DNA of 64,000 bases, from contig NZ_JALJEJ010000003.1 of assembly GCF_022953055.1 (NCBI RefSeq), positions 496,001-560,000 of the forward strand, read 5' to 3'. This document shows positions 53,752 through 62,241 of the stretch, one piece after another. The notes beneath the pieces were generated by a model that saw only the letters and a list, made by a program, of their open reading frames with translations, had not been told where the DNA came from and did no database searches. Made by a program: the position numbers and the translations under genes. The stretch's first letter is position 1. Every line of letters starts with the position of its first letter. The DNA is from Mucilaginibacter straminoryzae (GTDB taxonomy: Bacteria; Bacteroidota; Bacteroidia; Sphingobacteriales; Sphingobacteriaceae).

Positions 53752-54933
53752 CTACTTGCGTAAGTTTTCTATCACGATTGCGCTGGCACCACCGCCGCCA
53801 TTACAGATACCGGCAACGCCGTATCGCCCACCGTTCTGACGCAATACATTGAGCAAAGTTACCACAATTCTGGCACCTGATGCACCAAGCGGGTGTCCTA
53901 ATGATACCGCCCCTCCGTTTACATTCACTTTAGCGCTATCTAATTTCAACAATTGGTTATTTGCCAAAGCGACTACAGAAAATGCTTCGTTGATCTCAAA
54001 ATAATCGATCTGGTCTGCACTTAACCCAGCTTTGTGCAATGCAAGCGGGATGGCTTTAGCAGGGGCAGTGGTAAACCACTCGGGCGCTTGTTGCGCATCT
54101 GCATAAGCTACTACTCTTGCCAATGGTTGAATGCCCATCGCTTCGGCACGTTCCTTACTCATCAGCACCAAGGCTGCTGCGCCATCATTTAAAGTAGAAG
54201 CATTTGCCGCAGTTACTGTACCTTCTTTTGCAAATACAGGTTTTAGTGAAGGTATCTTATCAAACTTTACGGCAGCAGGCTCTTCATCCTGATCGAACAC
54301 GGTGATGCTGCCTTTTTTATCTTTAATTTCTACCGGTACAATCTCGTCTTTAAATCGTCCGGCGGCTTGCGCTGCCTGCGAACGTTGGTAGGACTCAATG
54401 GCAAAAGCATCCTGCTCTTCCCGGCTGATCTTACATTCAGCAGCGCATAATTCTGCAGCAGAACCCATGTGGTAATCATTATAAACATCCCACAAACCAT
54501 CTTTCACTAAGCCGTCGGTTATTTGCCCATGCCCCAGCCTGTACCCATTTCGGGCTTTATCCAGGTAGTAAGGCACGTTACTCATACTTTCCATACCACC
54601 GGCCACAATAACATCCTGTTCGCCAAGGGCAATACTTTGCGCGGCCAGCATAATACTCTTCATACCGGATGCACACACTTTATTAATGGTGGTAGCAGGC
54701 AGGTCGGGTAATCCGGCAAAACGCACAGCTTGTGTAGCCGGGGCCTGACCCAGATTAGCCGACAACACATTCCCCATATAAACTTCCTGTATGTGCTGCG
54801 GCTGCAAACCCGATTGCTCAACGGCTGCCTTAATAGCTACTGAGCCGAGTTGCGTTGCAGACAGCGAAGCAAGGCTGCCGCCGAAACTACCAATGGCAGT
54901 ACGGGTAGCTGATACGATATAAACTTCTTTCAT
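53752..54933 (-). CDS. Acetyl-CoA C-acetyltransferase (thiolase)
   Basis: A 393-residue thiolase with all catalytic residues: Cys87 in INKVCASGM, His347 in SLGHPLGASG and Cys377 in GICNGGGG. Length and motifs are those of tetrameric biosynthetic-type thiolases, which condense two acetyl-CoA or cleave acetoacetyl-CoA. The direction of use cannot be told from sequence. The unknown exported gene lies 4 nt behind it. Start ATG at 54931-54933. Confidence 0.92.
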   Translation of the reverse strand: MKEVYIVSATRTAIGSFGGSLASLSATQLGSVAIKAAVEQSGLQPQHIQEVYMGNVLSANLGQAPATQAVRFAGLPDLPATTINKVCASGMKSIMLAAQSIALGEQDVIVAGGMESMSNVPYYLDKARNGYRLGHGQITDGLVKDGLWDVYNDYHMGSAAELCAAECKISREEQDAFAIESYQRSQAAQAAGRFKDEIVPVEIKDKKGSITVFDQDEEPAAVKFDKIPSLKPVFAKEGTVTAANASTLNDGAAALVLMSKERAEAMGIQPLARVVAYADAQQAPEWFTTAPAKAIPLALHKAGLSADQIDYFEINEAFSVVALANNQLLKLDSAKVNVNGGAVSLGHPLGASGARIVVTLLNVLRQNGGRYGVAGICNGGGGASAIVIENLRK

Positions 54934-55051
54934 AATAGCGATAACAATTGGTGGGGCAATTTACTGCTTTTTGTATTATCGGCAGGTAAAATCTCCCGCT
55001 TCAAAACGAAACGCACAATTTGTCGTTATGATATAATTTTCAGAACTTTTC

Positions 55052-55059
55052 TATTTTTG
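55052..55059 (+). promoter_or_regulatory. Candidate -7 promoter box in the leader of the heptose operon
   Basis: TATTTTTG matches TAnnTTTG, about 120 nt before the kinase start. The usual -33 TTTG is missing (TTTG at 55019-55022 is 29 nt away). If used, the RNA would pass through the hairpin at 55115. Confidence 0.4.
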
Positions 55060-55114
55060 ATGGCTTATTCGTAATATGATTGAGGGCTTAATTGATTACG
55101 TTCTATTGCTGAAC

Positions 55115-55135
55115 AGGCGTTGCGCCTCTTTTTTT
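55115..55135 (+). terminator. Terminator-like hairpin in the heptose operon leader
   Basis: AGGCG-TTG-CGCCT is followed by CTTTTTTT. Short but well formed, it lies 45 nt before the start of the kinase gene and not behind any plus-strand gene, so it may attenuate transcription or end a small RNA. Confidence 0.45.
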
Positions 55136-55179
55136 GAACATCAAAAGTCCGCTTTAAGCATTAGCTGCACACAAAGGAT

Positions 55180-56136
55180 ATGTACACCGACTTATTAAAA
55201 AAACTAAACGATATAAAGGTATTGCTAATCGGCGATCTGATGATCGACCATTATGTATGGGGCAAATTTGAACGCATATCACCAGAAGCGCCCGTACCAC
55301 TTATTGATGTGATCCGCGATGAGGAAATGCTTGGTGGTGCTGGTAACGTATTGAAAAACCTGGCCAGCTTTGGGGTACAGGCAAACATGGTAAGCGTGGT
55401 TGGCGACGACCGCTGCGGCGATGAACTTTGCCAGCTATTGCAAGACAGTGGTGCGGATACCACCGGCATTTTCCGACAGCCTGGCCGCATCACTACAAAA
55501 AAATCAAGGATACTGGCATCCAATCACCAGATGATCCGCATTGATAGCGAAACCCGTAAGCCGGTCGACAGCCAGTCGGAATACCAGCTGGTCAATTTTG
55601 TAGAGCAGCACCTGGGCGACTATCACATCCTGCTGATCTCTGATTATGCCAAGGGTGTACTGACAGAAAACGTATTACGCCGTGTAATAGAACTGGCCAA
55701 CCAGAAAGGCATTCTGAGTATTGTTGATCCAAAAGGAACGGATTTTTCTAAATACCTCGGCGCTTCGGTCATCAAACCAAATAAGAAAGAAGCAGCTATA
55801 GCTACCCGTGTCGATATTACAGACCGCGCCAGCCTGGAGCAGGCTGCTGATAAACTGAAACAATTAATCAACGCTAAAACCGTCATCATTACGCTATCAG
55901 AAGAAGGTATGGCGATTTATAATGACCATTTGGAGGTGATCCCTACCAAGGCTAGCGAGGTTTTTGACGTCACCGGCGCTGGTGATACCGTACTGGCTGG
56001 TATTGGCATTTGCCTTGCTGCAGGTCTGTCTGTCAAAGAAGCTTGTACCTTTGCAAACCACGCCGCCGCTATTGTGGTAAGTAAAATAGGCAGTGCCGTT
56101 ACTACGGTGGATGAGGTTTTAGAACGAATGAAATAA
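55180..56136 (+). CDS. D-glycero-beta-D-manno-heptose-7-phosphate kinase (RfaE1/HldA domain)
   Basis: A 318-residue PfkB-type kinase. The N-terminus [32 protein letters not shown] and the signature [13 protein letters not shown] near the C-terminus fit HldE/RfaE domain 1. The second (adenylyltransferase) domain is missing, so the protein is HldA-like. It adds phosphate to heptose-7-phosphate on the way to ADP-heptose, for lipopolysaccharide. gmhA follows after 1 nt. A weak AAAGGA stands just before the ATG. The leader contains a terminator-like hairpin. Confidence 0.88.
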   Translation: MYTDLLKKLNDIKVLLIGDLMIDHYVWGKFERISPEAPVPLIDVIRDEEMLGGAGNVLKNLASFGVQANMVSVVGDDRCGDELCQLLQDSGADTTGIFRQPGRITTKKSRILASNHQMIRIDSETRKPVDSQSEYQLVNFVEQHLGDYHILLISDYAKGVLTENVLRRVIELANQKGILSIVDPKGTDFSKYLGASVIKPNKKEAAIATRVDITDRASLEQAADKLKQLINAKTVIITLSEEGMAIYNDHLEVIPTKASEVFDVTGAGDTVLAGIGICLAAGLSVKEACTFANHAAAIVVSKIGSAVTTVDEVLERMK

Positions 56137-56137
56137 C

Positions 56138-56701
56138 ATGGAGCAATTTATCTTAACAGAAATAAATGAACACCGGCAGGCATTGGATGCAGTATTAGCC
56201 CAGTTAGTGCCCGTGATTGGCGAAGCCGCTAAAAACGTAATTAACGCCGTTAAGAAAGGAAACAAGGTACTGATTTTCGGCAATGGCGGCAGCGCTGCTG
56301 ATGCCCAGCACATTGCTGCGGAATTTACCGGTCGCTTCGTAAAAGAACGCCGCGGTTTGCCTGCCATCGCCCTTACAACAGATACCTCTGCCATGACGGC
56401 CATCAGTAATGACTACGGCTACGCACGCATTTTCGCACGGCAGGTGGAAGCCCTGGCTGTACCCGGCGATGTGGTAATAGGTATATCTACCAGCGGTAAC
56501 AGTGAAAATGTAATCAAAGGTTTGGAAGCCGGTAAGCAGATCGGATGCTATACCCTTGGGTTAAGCGGCCGTGATGGCGGTGCAATGAATAGCTTGTGTG
56601 ACTTAAATATCGTCATCCCTGTCAACACCACCGCACGGGTTCAGGAAATGCATATTCTGATCGGCCATATCCTGTGCGCCGCAATTGATAACGAATTTTA
56701 A
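56138..56701 (+). CDS. gmhA: Sedoheptulose-7-phosphate isomerase
   Basis: A 187-residue SIS-domain protein. [17 protein letters not shown], the glycine-rich site, [14 protein letters not shown] and [20 protein letters not shown] are typical of GmhA. It converts sedoheptulose 7-phosphate to D-glycero-D-manno-heptose 7-phosphate, the substrate of the kinase directly before it (1 nt). The downstream gene (PgpH-like) starts 39 nt later and is unrelated in function. Confidence 0.92.
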   Translation: MEQFILTEINEHRQALDAVLAQLVPVIGEAAKNVINAVKKGNKVLIFGNGGSAADAQHIAAEFTGRFVKERRGLPAIALTTDTSAMTAISNDYGYARIFARQVEALAVPGDVVIGISTSGNSENVIKGLEAGKQIGCYTLGLSGRDGGAMNSLCDLNIVIPVNTTARVQEMHILIGHILCAAIDNEF

Positions 56702-56740
56702 GTAGATTAGCCCTGTTCTTAAGAAAGTAGTGTAACCGCT

Positions 56741-58804
56741 ATGGCAAAACTTTCCGCATCGCGTCAAAAGGCGCTTTTACGTAAATACGCCCGCAATCTG
56801 AAGTTCCTGATGATTGTGGCCAGTATTGTCGTGATCGTAGTTACCTTGCCAAAGCAGGCCAAGTTCAGGTACGAGTACGAGAAAGGCCGGATCTGGAACC
56901 AGAAAGACCTGATATCGCCCTATAACTTCGCCATCCTGAAAACACCGCAGGAAATTGAGGCCGACCGCCTGGAGGCGCTGAAGACCGTTAAGCCGATCTA
57001 CCAGTTAAATACGGACATGGGGCAGCAGCAACAAGAAGGCTTTAAAGGCGACTTCGAGATCAAATGGCACGATGCCGGTTTAAACGAGCACTTGAAAGAG
57101 CGTTACCTGAAGGCAGGCCTGGAAATGCTGAACAATGTTTATCAGAAGGGCGTACTTACCCTAAATGGAAGATACCGTACCATTACCGAGAACTACAGTA
57201 TTACCATACTTAACCACAACGTTGCGGCAGAAAAAAACACGGCAGACCTGTTCACAAAAGAGAAAGCCCTCTCCTACTGTGAAGAATACCTTAGCAAAAC
57301 CAATCTCGACCATGCGTTTCTGATGAACCTGCTGCAAAACCGCATCCAGGATAATCTGCTCTATGACGATAAATTAACCCGCAGGCTTGAAAAAGAAGTG
57401 GTAGACGGGCTTTCTATCACCCGGGGTATGGTGCAAAAAGGAGACCCTATTGTAGTAAAGGGCTCCATCATCAATAATGATGTATACCAGAAGCTGGAAT
57501 CGTATAAAAAAGCCTTTGAAGATAATGCCCGGGTTAATGGTGACCGCCGCTTGGTATTGTTAGGCCAGTTTCTGCTGGTGGCGATTGTAATCACGCTATT
57601 GATCGTGTTTCTGTACCTATTCCGGAAAGATATTTATTTCGACAACCGTTTGGTAGGCCTGATCCTGCTGGTCGTAACCGCCATGCTGGCAACGCTTTCA
57701 TGGGCGATCCGCATCCAGTTACCAAACCTGTATTATATCCCCTACTGTATTGTACCGATCATCATCAGGATATTGTTTGATACCCGCCTGGCCCTGAACA
57801 TTCACCTGCTGGTGATACTTGTTGCAGGCTTTTTTGTGCCTAACAGTTTTGAATTTGCCTTTTATGAGATCACAGCGGGGATGGTATCCATTTACAGCAT
57901 CAAGAACCTGATCCGTCGCGAGCAGTTCCTTACCTCGGCGCTGATCATCATCTTCAACTACCTGGTCGCTTTTTTGGGTATTTCTTTCATCAGGGAGGGT
58001 ACGATCATCAACCTGGACTGGATGGATTTCCTGCCGTTTGTGGTGAGTGTTTTGCTCACTTTGCTGGCCTATCCGCTGATCTATGCTTTCGAACGTGTAT
58101 TTGGCATTACTTCAGAAATTACGCTGATCGAGCTGACCAATACCAACGCGCCGCTGCTACGCCAGTTGGCCTTTACTGCGCCGGGTACCTTCCAACACTC
58201 GCTACAAGTAGCTAACCTGGCAGAGAACGCGATATTCAGTATCGGTGGCAACGCACTATTGGTAAGAGCCGGTGCGCTTTACCACGACATTGGTAAAATG
58301 GAGAACCCACTTTATTTTATTGAGAACCAAACATCGGGCTTTAACCCGCATGATAAGCTCTCTTATGAAGAAAGCGCACAAATCATTATCCGCCACGTCA
58401 GCACCGGGGCAGACATGGCCCGTAAGAACGATTTGCCAGAGATTGTGATCGATTTTATCCGCACGCACCATGGAAATACCAGGGTAGACTATTTTTATCA
58501 GTCTTTCCTGAAAAATTTTCCCGAAAAGATCATCAACGAGAACACGTTTCGTTACCCCGGACCTATCCCCTTTTCAAAAGAACAGGGCGTTCTGATGCTG
58601 GCAGACTCGGTAGAAGCGGCCTCACGGGCGTTGAAAGAGCCCGATGAGCAGTCGATCAGTAACCTGGTAGACCGTATTGTGAGCTACAAATTAGATCAGG
58701 GCCAACTAAATGACAGCAACATCACGTTGAAAGAACTGCAGACTATCAAGGAGATATTCAAAAAAATGCTAATGAGCATTTACCACGTGCGAATTAATTA
58801 TTAG
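56741..58804 (+). CDS. 7TM-HD family phosphodiesterase (PgpH-like)
   Basis: A 687-residue protein: a first helix (about 23-40), an extracytoplasmic 7TMR-HDED region to about 270, seven membrane helices (about 275-465) and a cytosolic HD domain. The HD core shows FQHSLQVANLAENA, RAGALYHDIGKME, THHGNTRVDYFY and MLADSVEAASR. Homologues such as PgpH of Listeria degrade c-di-AMP. Here the activity is inferred from family. It is in the same direction as the heptose operon, 39 nt behind gmhA, and ahead of the tRNA gene. Confidence 0.88.
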   Translation: MAKLSASRQKALLRKYARNLKFLMIVASIVVIVVTLPKQAKFRYEYEKGRIWNQKDLISPYNFAILKTPQEIEADRLEALKTVKPIYQLNTDMGQQQQEGFKGDFEIKWHDAGLNEHLKERYLKAGLEMLNNVYQKGVLTLNGRYRTITENYSITILNHNVAAEKNTADLFTKEKALSYCEEYLSKTNLDHAFLMNLLQNRIQDNLLYDDKLTRRLEKEVVDGLSITRGMVQKGDPIVVKGSIINNDVYQKLESYKKAFEDNARVNGDRRLVLLGQFLLVAIVITLLIVFLYLFRKDIYFDNRLVGLILLVVTAMLATLSWAIRIQLPNLYYIPYCIVPIIIRILFDTRLALNIHLLVILVAGFFVPNSFEFAFYEITAGMVSIYSIKNLIRREQFLTSALIIIFNYLVAFLGISFIREGTIINLDWMDFLPFVVSVLLTLLAYPLIYAFERVFGITSEITLIELTNTNAPLLRQLAFTAPGTFQHSLQVANLAENAIFSIGGNALLVRAGALYHDIGKMENPLYFIENQTSGFNPHDKLSYEESAQIIIRHVSTGADMARKNDLPEIVIDFIRTHHGNTRVDYFYQSFLKNFPEKIINENTFRYPGPIPFSKEQGVLMLADSVEAASRALKEPDEQSISNLVDRIVSYKLDQGQLNDSNITLKELQTIKEIFKKMLMSIYHVRINY

Positions 58805-58820
58805 AATATCGAAAAATTAT

Positions 58821-58850
58821 TTTGTGCGTTTTGCTGAATTGCTATATTTG
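58821..58850 (+). promoter_or_regulatory. Promoter of tRNA-Ser
   Basis: TTTG (58821-58824), 18-nt spacer and TATATTTG (58843-58850) match the Bacteroidota consensus at every fixed position. The tRNA begins 37 nt after the -7 box. Confidence 0.75.
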
Positions 58851-58887
58851 CAGACCCAAAAACAAGGGGATATTCTTAAACGAATAA

Positions 58888-58974
58888 GGTGAGGTGCCTG
58901 AGAGGCCGAAAGGATCAGTTTGCTAAACTGACGTACGGGAAACTGTACCGAGGGTTCGAATCCCTCCCTCACCG
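58888..58974 (+). tRNA. tRNA-Ser, anticodon GCT
   Basis: An 87-nt cloverleaf with a long variable arm. Acceptor arm GGTGAGG pairs with CCTCACC, and the discriminator base is G. The anticodon stem is TCAGT/ACTGA around loop TTGCTAA, with anticodon GCT (58922-58924), reading AGC and AGU serine codons. The T arm AGGGTTCGAATCCCT is perfect. CCA is not encoded. The tRNA 3' end is a typical attachment site for integrases, and one follows. Confidence 0.95.
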
Positions 58975-58997
58975 CAAATAACATGTCAAAGTTTTGG

Positions 58998-59032
58998 AAA
59001 ACGCCTCAGATCATACGATCTGGGGCGTTTTT
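58998..59032 (+). terminator. Rho-independent terminator behind tRNA-Ser
   Basis: AAAACGCC-T-CAGATC, loop ATAC, GATCTG-G-GGCGTTTTT. A long stem with a T-run, 24 nt behind the tRNA. Confidence 0.9.
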
Positions 59033-59075
59033 GCTTTATAGCCACCTCATTTCAACGCAATTCATATCAATCGAA

Positions 59076-59124
59076 GCGAGACCTCTTGCGAGACCTATTC
59101 GGCCCTTCGTAAATTAGGTCTCGC
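59076..59124. repeat. GCGAGACCT repeats upstream of the integrase
   Basis: GCGAGACCT occurs at 59076-59084 and 59088-59096, 12 nt apart, and inverted as AGGTCTCGC at 59116-59124. The last two form a 10-bp inverted repeat with a 17-nt loop. They are 45 nt or more before the integrase start and could be recombinase arm sites or an operator. Confidence 0.6.
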
Positions 59125-59169
59125 TGAACCGCTAAAAAGTTTAATTATTAACCCTTAATCGTTAAGGCG

Positions 59170-60435
59170 ATGATCAGAACAGTTTGTATCAACTTCGCGT
59201 TGAAAAAGAGCAAAACACTTAAAGACGGTAAAGCCCCAGTTTATCTCAGGTTGACGGTGGCAGGAGAACGTGTTGAATTTACCACCCGCCGGTATATTAA
59301 ACCGGAACGCTGGAATGCAGACCAGCAGAAGATGACTGGCACAAATGAAGAAGCGCGTGTCTTTAACCATTACCTCAAAACCCTTGAACAGCAGGTTTAT
59401 GATGAGCACAGAAAAATGATGAATGCAAATGCCAATATCTGTGTGGAAGATCTCAAAAACAGATTGCTTGGCAAGGAGCAAAAGGAAAGGCAAAAGATGC
59501 TGATCCCCATCTTCAAGGAACACAATAAGCGTCTGCAGATGCTAATCGGAAAAGAATATTCACAGGGGACATTGACCATCTTTGAAACTACTTTCAGGCA
59601 TGTGACTGAATTTATTCATTGGCAATACCGGAAAGCTGATATAGACATCAAAGCGGTCGATCACGAGTTTATCACATCCTTTGATTTCTATTTACGGTCA
59701 GAATGCAATTGCGCTAATAATACGACGGTCAAATATGTCAAGAACTTTAAGAAGATCATCAGGCTATGTATAGCGAATGGCTGGCTGGACAAAGATCCGT
59801 TCGTTAATTACAAGCCGAAAGTAAAAGAGGTCGTTAGAGATTTTTTGACCAAAGACGAAATTCAAGCTATGGCCGATGCTAAGCTGGTCACCAATCGGGT
59901 CAGACAAGTCAGGGACATATTCCTATTCAGTTGTTTCACCGGATTAGCTTATGCTGATGTCAAGAAACTTAAAAGGTCTGAGATCATCAAAGGTATTGAT
60001 GGGCAACAATGGATCTTTACTTCACGTCAAAAAACAGAGACCACATCCCGTATCCCCTTATTACCTACCGCATTGAAGATATTGGAAAAGTATGAGGATA
60101 ATCCAGAATGCTTACACAACGATAAAGCATTGCCTGTACTGTCCAATCAAAAGATGAACAGCTATTTAAAAGAGATTGCCGATGCGGTCGGCATTAACAA
60201 GGAATTGACCTTTCATATTGCCCGGCACACTTTTGCTACAGTAGTCACCCTGTCAAACGGCGTATCTATAGAAAGTGTTTCCAAAATGCTTGGTCACCGT
60301 AATATTCGCACTACCCAACATTACGCCAAAATCTTAGATGCTAAGGTAAGCGAAGATATGGCTGTTCTGAAAGAGAAGCTAACAGTCACTGAAAATAAAT
60401 TGTCAAAAATCGAAAACGGTTATCACACTTTGTGA
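59170..60435 (+). CDS. Tyrosine recombinase, Bacteroidota integrase type
   Basis: A 421-residue integrase. N-terminal arm-DNA-binding domain (INFALKKSKTLKDGKAPVYLRLTVAGERVEFTT), a SAM-like core-binding domain (about 115-220) and a C-terminal catalytic domain (about 230-410) with KTETTSRIPLLP, HIARHTFATVVTLSNGV, MLGHRNIRTTQHYAKI, the last holding the probable nucleophile Tyr. The first catalytic Arg lies near FTGLAYADVKKLKR. Such enzymes move conjugative transposons and genomic islands of this phylum. It lies 195 nt behind the tRNA, which is its likely attachment site. Start ATG at 59170. Confidence 0.92.
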   Translation: MIRTVCINFALKKSKTLKDGKAPVYLRLTVAGERVEFTTRRYIKPERWNADQQKMTGTNEEARVFNHYLKTLEQQVYDEHRKMMNANANICVEDLKNRLLGKEQKERQKMLIPIFKEHNKRLQMLIGKEYSQGTLTIFETTFRHVTEFIHWQYRKADIDIKAVDHEFITSFDFYLRSECNCANNTTVKYVKNFKKIIRLCIANGWLDKDPFVNYKPKVKEVVRDFLTKDEIQAMADAKLVTNRVRQVRDIFLFSCFTGLAYADVKKLKRSEIIKGIDGQQWIFTSRQKTETTSRIPLLPTALKILEKYEDNPECLHNDKALPVLSNQKMNSYLKEIADAVGINKELTFHIARHTFATVVTLSNGVSIESVSKMLGHRNIRTTQHYAKILDAKVSEDMAVLKEKLTVTENKLSKIENGYHTL

Positions 60436-60453
60436 TAACCTTAACTGCACATC

Positions 60454-60999
60454 ATGCAAAAAGAAGTATTCATAACAGACGAAATTATCTCAAGCAAGAT
60501 CTATATCGTCAGAGGTCAAAAAGTGATGTTAGATCAGGATCTCGCAGAACTGTACCAAGTAGAGACCAAGCACCTTAAGCGCCAGGTAAGAAGGAATATT
60601 GAGCGGTTCCCAGGCGACGATTTTATGTTCGAATTAACCCCTGAAGAGTATCAGATTTCAAGGAGCCAAATTGGCACCTTGAAACAAGGGCAAAATTTCA
60701 AGTATGCGCCTATGGCTTTTACTGAGCTAGGCATAAGTATGCTTTCAAGTGTGTTAAATAGCCCTGCGGCAATACAGGTTAACATCCGTATCATGCGAAT
60801 TTTTGTGCATGTCAGACAAATTTTGACTGACACAACCGAGATACGACTAGAAATAGAAAAAATCAGAAATGAACTATTTAATCATGGCAAAAACATGGAG
60901 ATCGTTTTCGCTTATTTGGACGAGTTATCAAATAAAATCGATTCTCAACAATCTGCTAATAATAATAGAAAGAGGATCGGTTACAAACCAGATGAATAA
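60454..60999 (+). CDS. ORF6N domain protein
   Basis: A 181-residue protein. The N-terminal ORF6N domain (about 10-100) shows KIYIVRGQKVMLDQDLAELYQVETKHLKRQVRRN and MFELTPEEY, FTELGISMLSSVLNS. The C-terminal part is a coiled coil (about 120-165, EIRLEIEKIRNELFNHGKN). The family occurs in prophages and mobile elements, where it is thought to bind DNA. 18 nt behind the integrase, likely cotranscribed. Confidence 0.88.
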   Translation: MQKEVFITDEIISSKIYIVRGQKVMLDQDLAELYQVETKHLKRQVRRNIERFPGDDFMFELTPEEYQISRSQIGTLKQGQNFKYAPMAFTELGISMLSSVLNSPAAIQVNIRIMRIFVHVRQILTDTTEIRLEIEKIRNELFNHGKNMEIVFAYLDELSNKIDSQQSANNNRKRIGYKPDE

Positions 61000-61184
61000 A
61001 TGCTATGTAAATAAACTTCATTAAGTTTCAAAAACGAGGGGCTACATGTGATTAGGGCTAGGCAAACACACTTACCCATTGCATCGCTTAAACAACCGGC
61101 AGCAGCAAGCATGAAAATTAGGAAAGGATTCTGATGTGCAAAGTTAGCGGGCAATATTGATAACTTTAACAAGAAATGAATCAA

Positions 61185-62105
61185 TCAAAGCTTAGGTTGC
61201 AAGCTGCTAAAGAACCCCTTATTTCTATCCACGATAGCCGCCCTCCAACAATCTTCAAAAAAGCTTTTTCTGAGATTTGTAAGGTCATTACTCTGCCTTA
61301 TAGACCGCTGCGATTGCTTCAGTTTAACCAATTCGTTGTACAATTTAGGATTCTTACTTCTCACATAATCCTGCAATACCTTCAATGGACGCTTATCTCC
61401 CCAACTTAGGCCCCTAAAACCCTCGCCTGCGGGTGATGGCAGGAAAAATGCGTCATACATCTTATTATCAATTCTTATCGTCTGAGCAAATAATCTGGTA
61501 CCCGCCTTGTATTCGTTCACTATTTGAATCTTATTTTTAAAGATCTCTTTTTGAAATAAACCAAAGGGCGTTATTCCTGAAACTCCGGTATTCGTAAAAA
61601 ATAAGTTCTTTATGCCTGGATATTGACTTAAGATATCCTTAATTCCGTTATTATATTGAAACCCTTTAAGTGTTTCAAGAGGCGCTCCTTTACAGTTCAA
61701 AAGACTTTGGTCCAGTGGACATTTGCCGTTTTTAGTCGTATTGTTATAACGGTTAGTACATTTTATAACATCAGTAATCAATAACCCCCTGCTTGTTAGT
61801 AGATTGATTGCCCGCAGCGTTCCGTCTTTAGCATTTGGCGTTTTTAAAGGATTATCATCGTCATCAACTCTCAGTATAGTAGTTAACGTTTCCCAAAAGC
61901 TATTTTCACTGCTGCCATAGAAAAACTGCATCCTGGCACCATTACCAAATCGGTGTGTTTGCCCATCGTGAGACATGGTGATATCATAAATTGGAAAAGT
62001 GCCAATGATCAGGCCGGTGAATTCTGACTTTGGTCTTTGGAGAGTTAACGGCAATGTTTGATGATAGTCTAAATAAGGATGTTTCTCCAGTTCGTTTAGG
62101 GGCAT
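61185..62105 (-). CDS. Uracil-DNA-glycosylase superfamily-like protein
   Basis: A 306-residue protein without signal or membrane segment. The N-terminal half has the marks of the UDG fold: LIIGTFPIYDI (motif A of the type GSFPG), RMQFFYGSSENSFWETL (as YYAHPRNQFW of family 6 glycosylases), RGLLITDVIKCTNR (as WDVL-C) and FFLPSPAGEG (near motif B). The catalytic residue is not settled. The C-terminal 50 residues are helical. It is divergent from hsdM, 136 nt away, in a mobile context. A DNA-repair or a phage-defence role is possible. It is not a standard housekeeping enzyme. Confidence 0.68.
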   Translation of the reverse strand: MPLNELEKHPYLDYHQTLPLTLQRPKSEFTGLIIGTFPIYDITMSHDGQTHRFGNGARMQFFYGSSENSFWETLTTILRVDDDDNPLKTPNAKDGTLRAINLLTSRGLLITDVIKCTNRYNNTTKNGKCPLDQSLLNCKGAPLETLKGFQYNNGIKDILSQYPGIKNLFFTNTGVSGITPFGLFQKEIFKNKIQIVNEYKAGTRLFAQTIRIDNKMYDAFFLPSPAGEGFRGLSWGDKRPLKVLQDYVRSKNPKLYNELVKLKQSQRSIRQSNDLTNLRKSFFEDCWRAAIVDRNKGFFSSLQPKL

Positions 62106-62241
62106 GAGTGTTGAGGTTGAGAAGCTAATATTAGTAAAACTTCATCAAATATTAAATACGCTGACAAAATGCTATTTGATAGTATACCAGAATACCTTAT
62201 TTTGTCCCTATTAATTGAAACTATTTTCTAAACCTTAAGAC

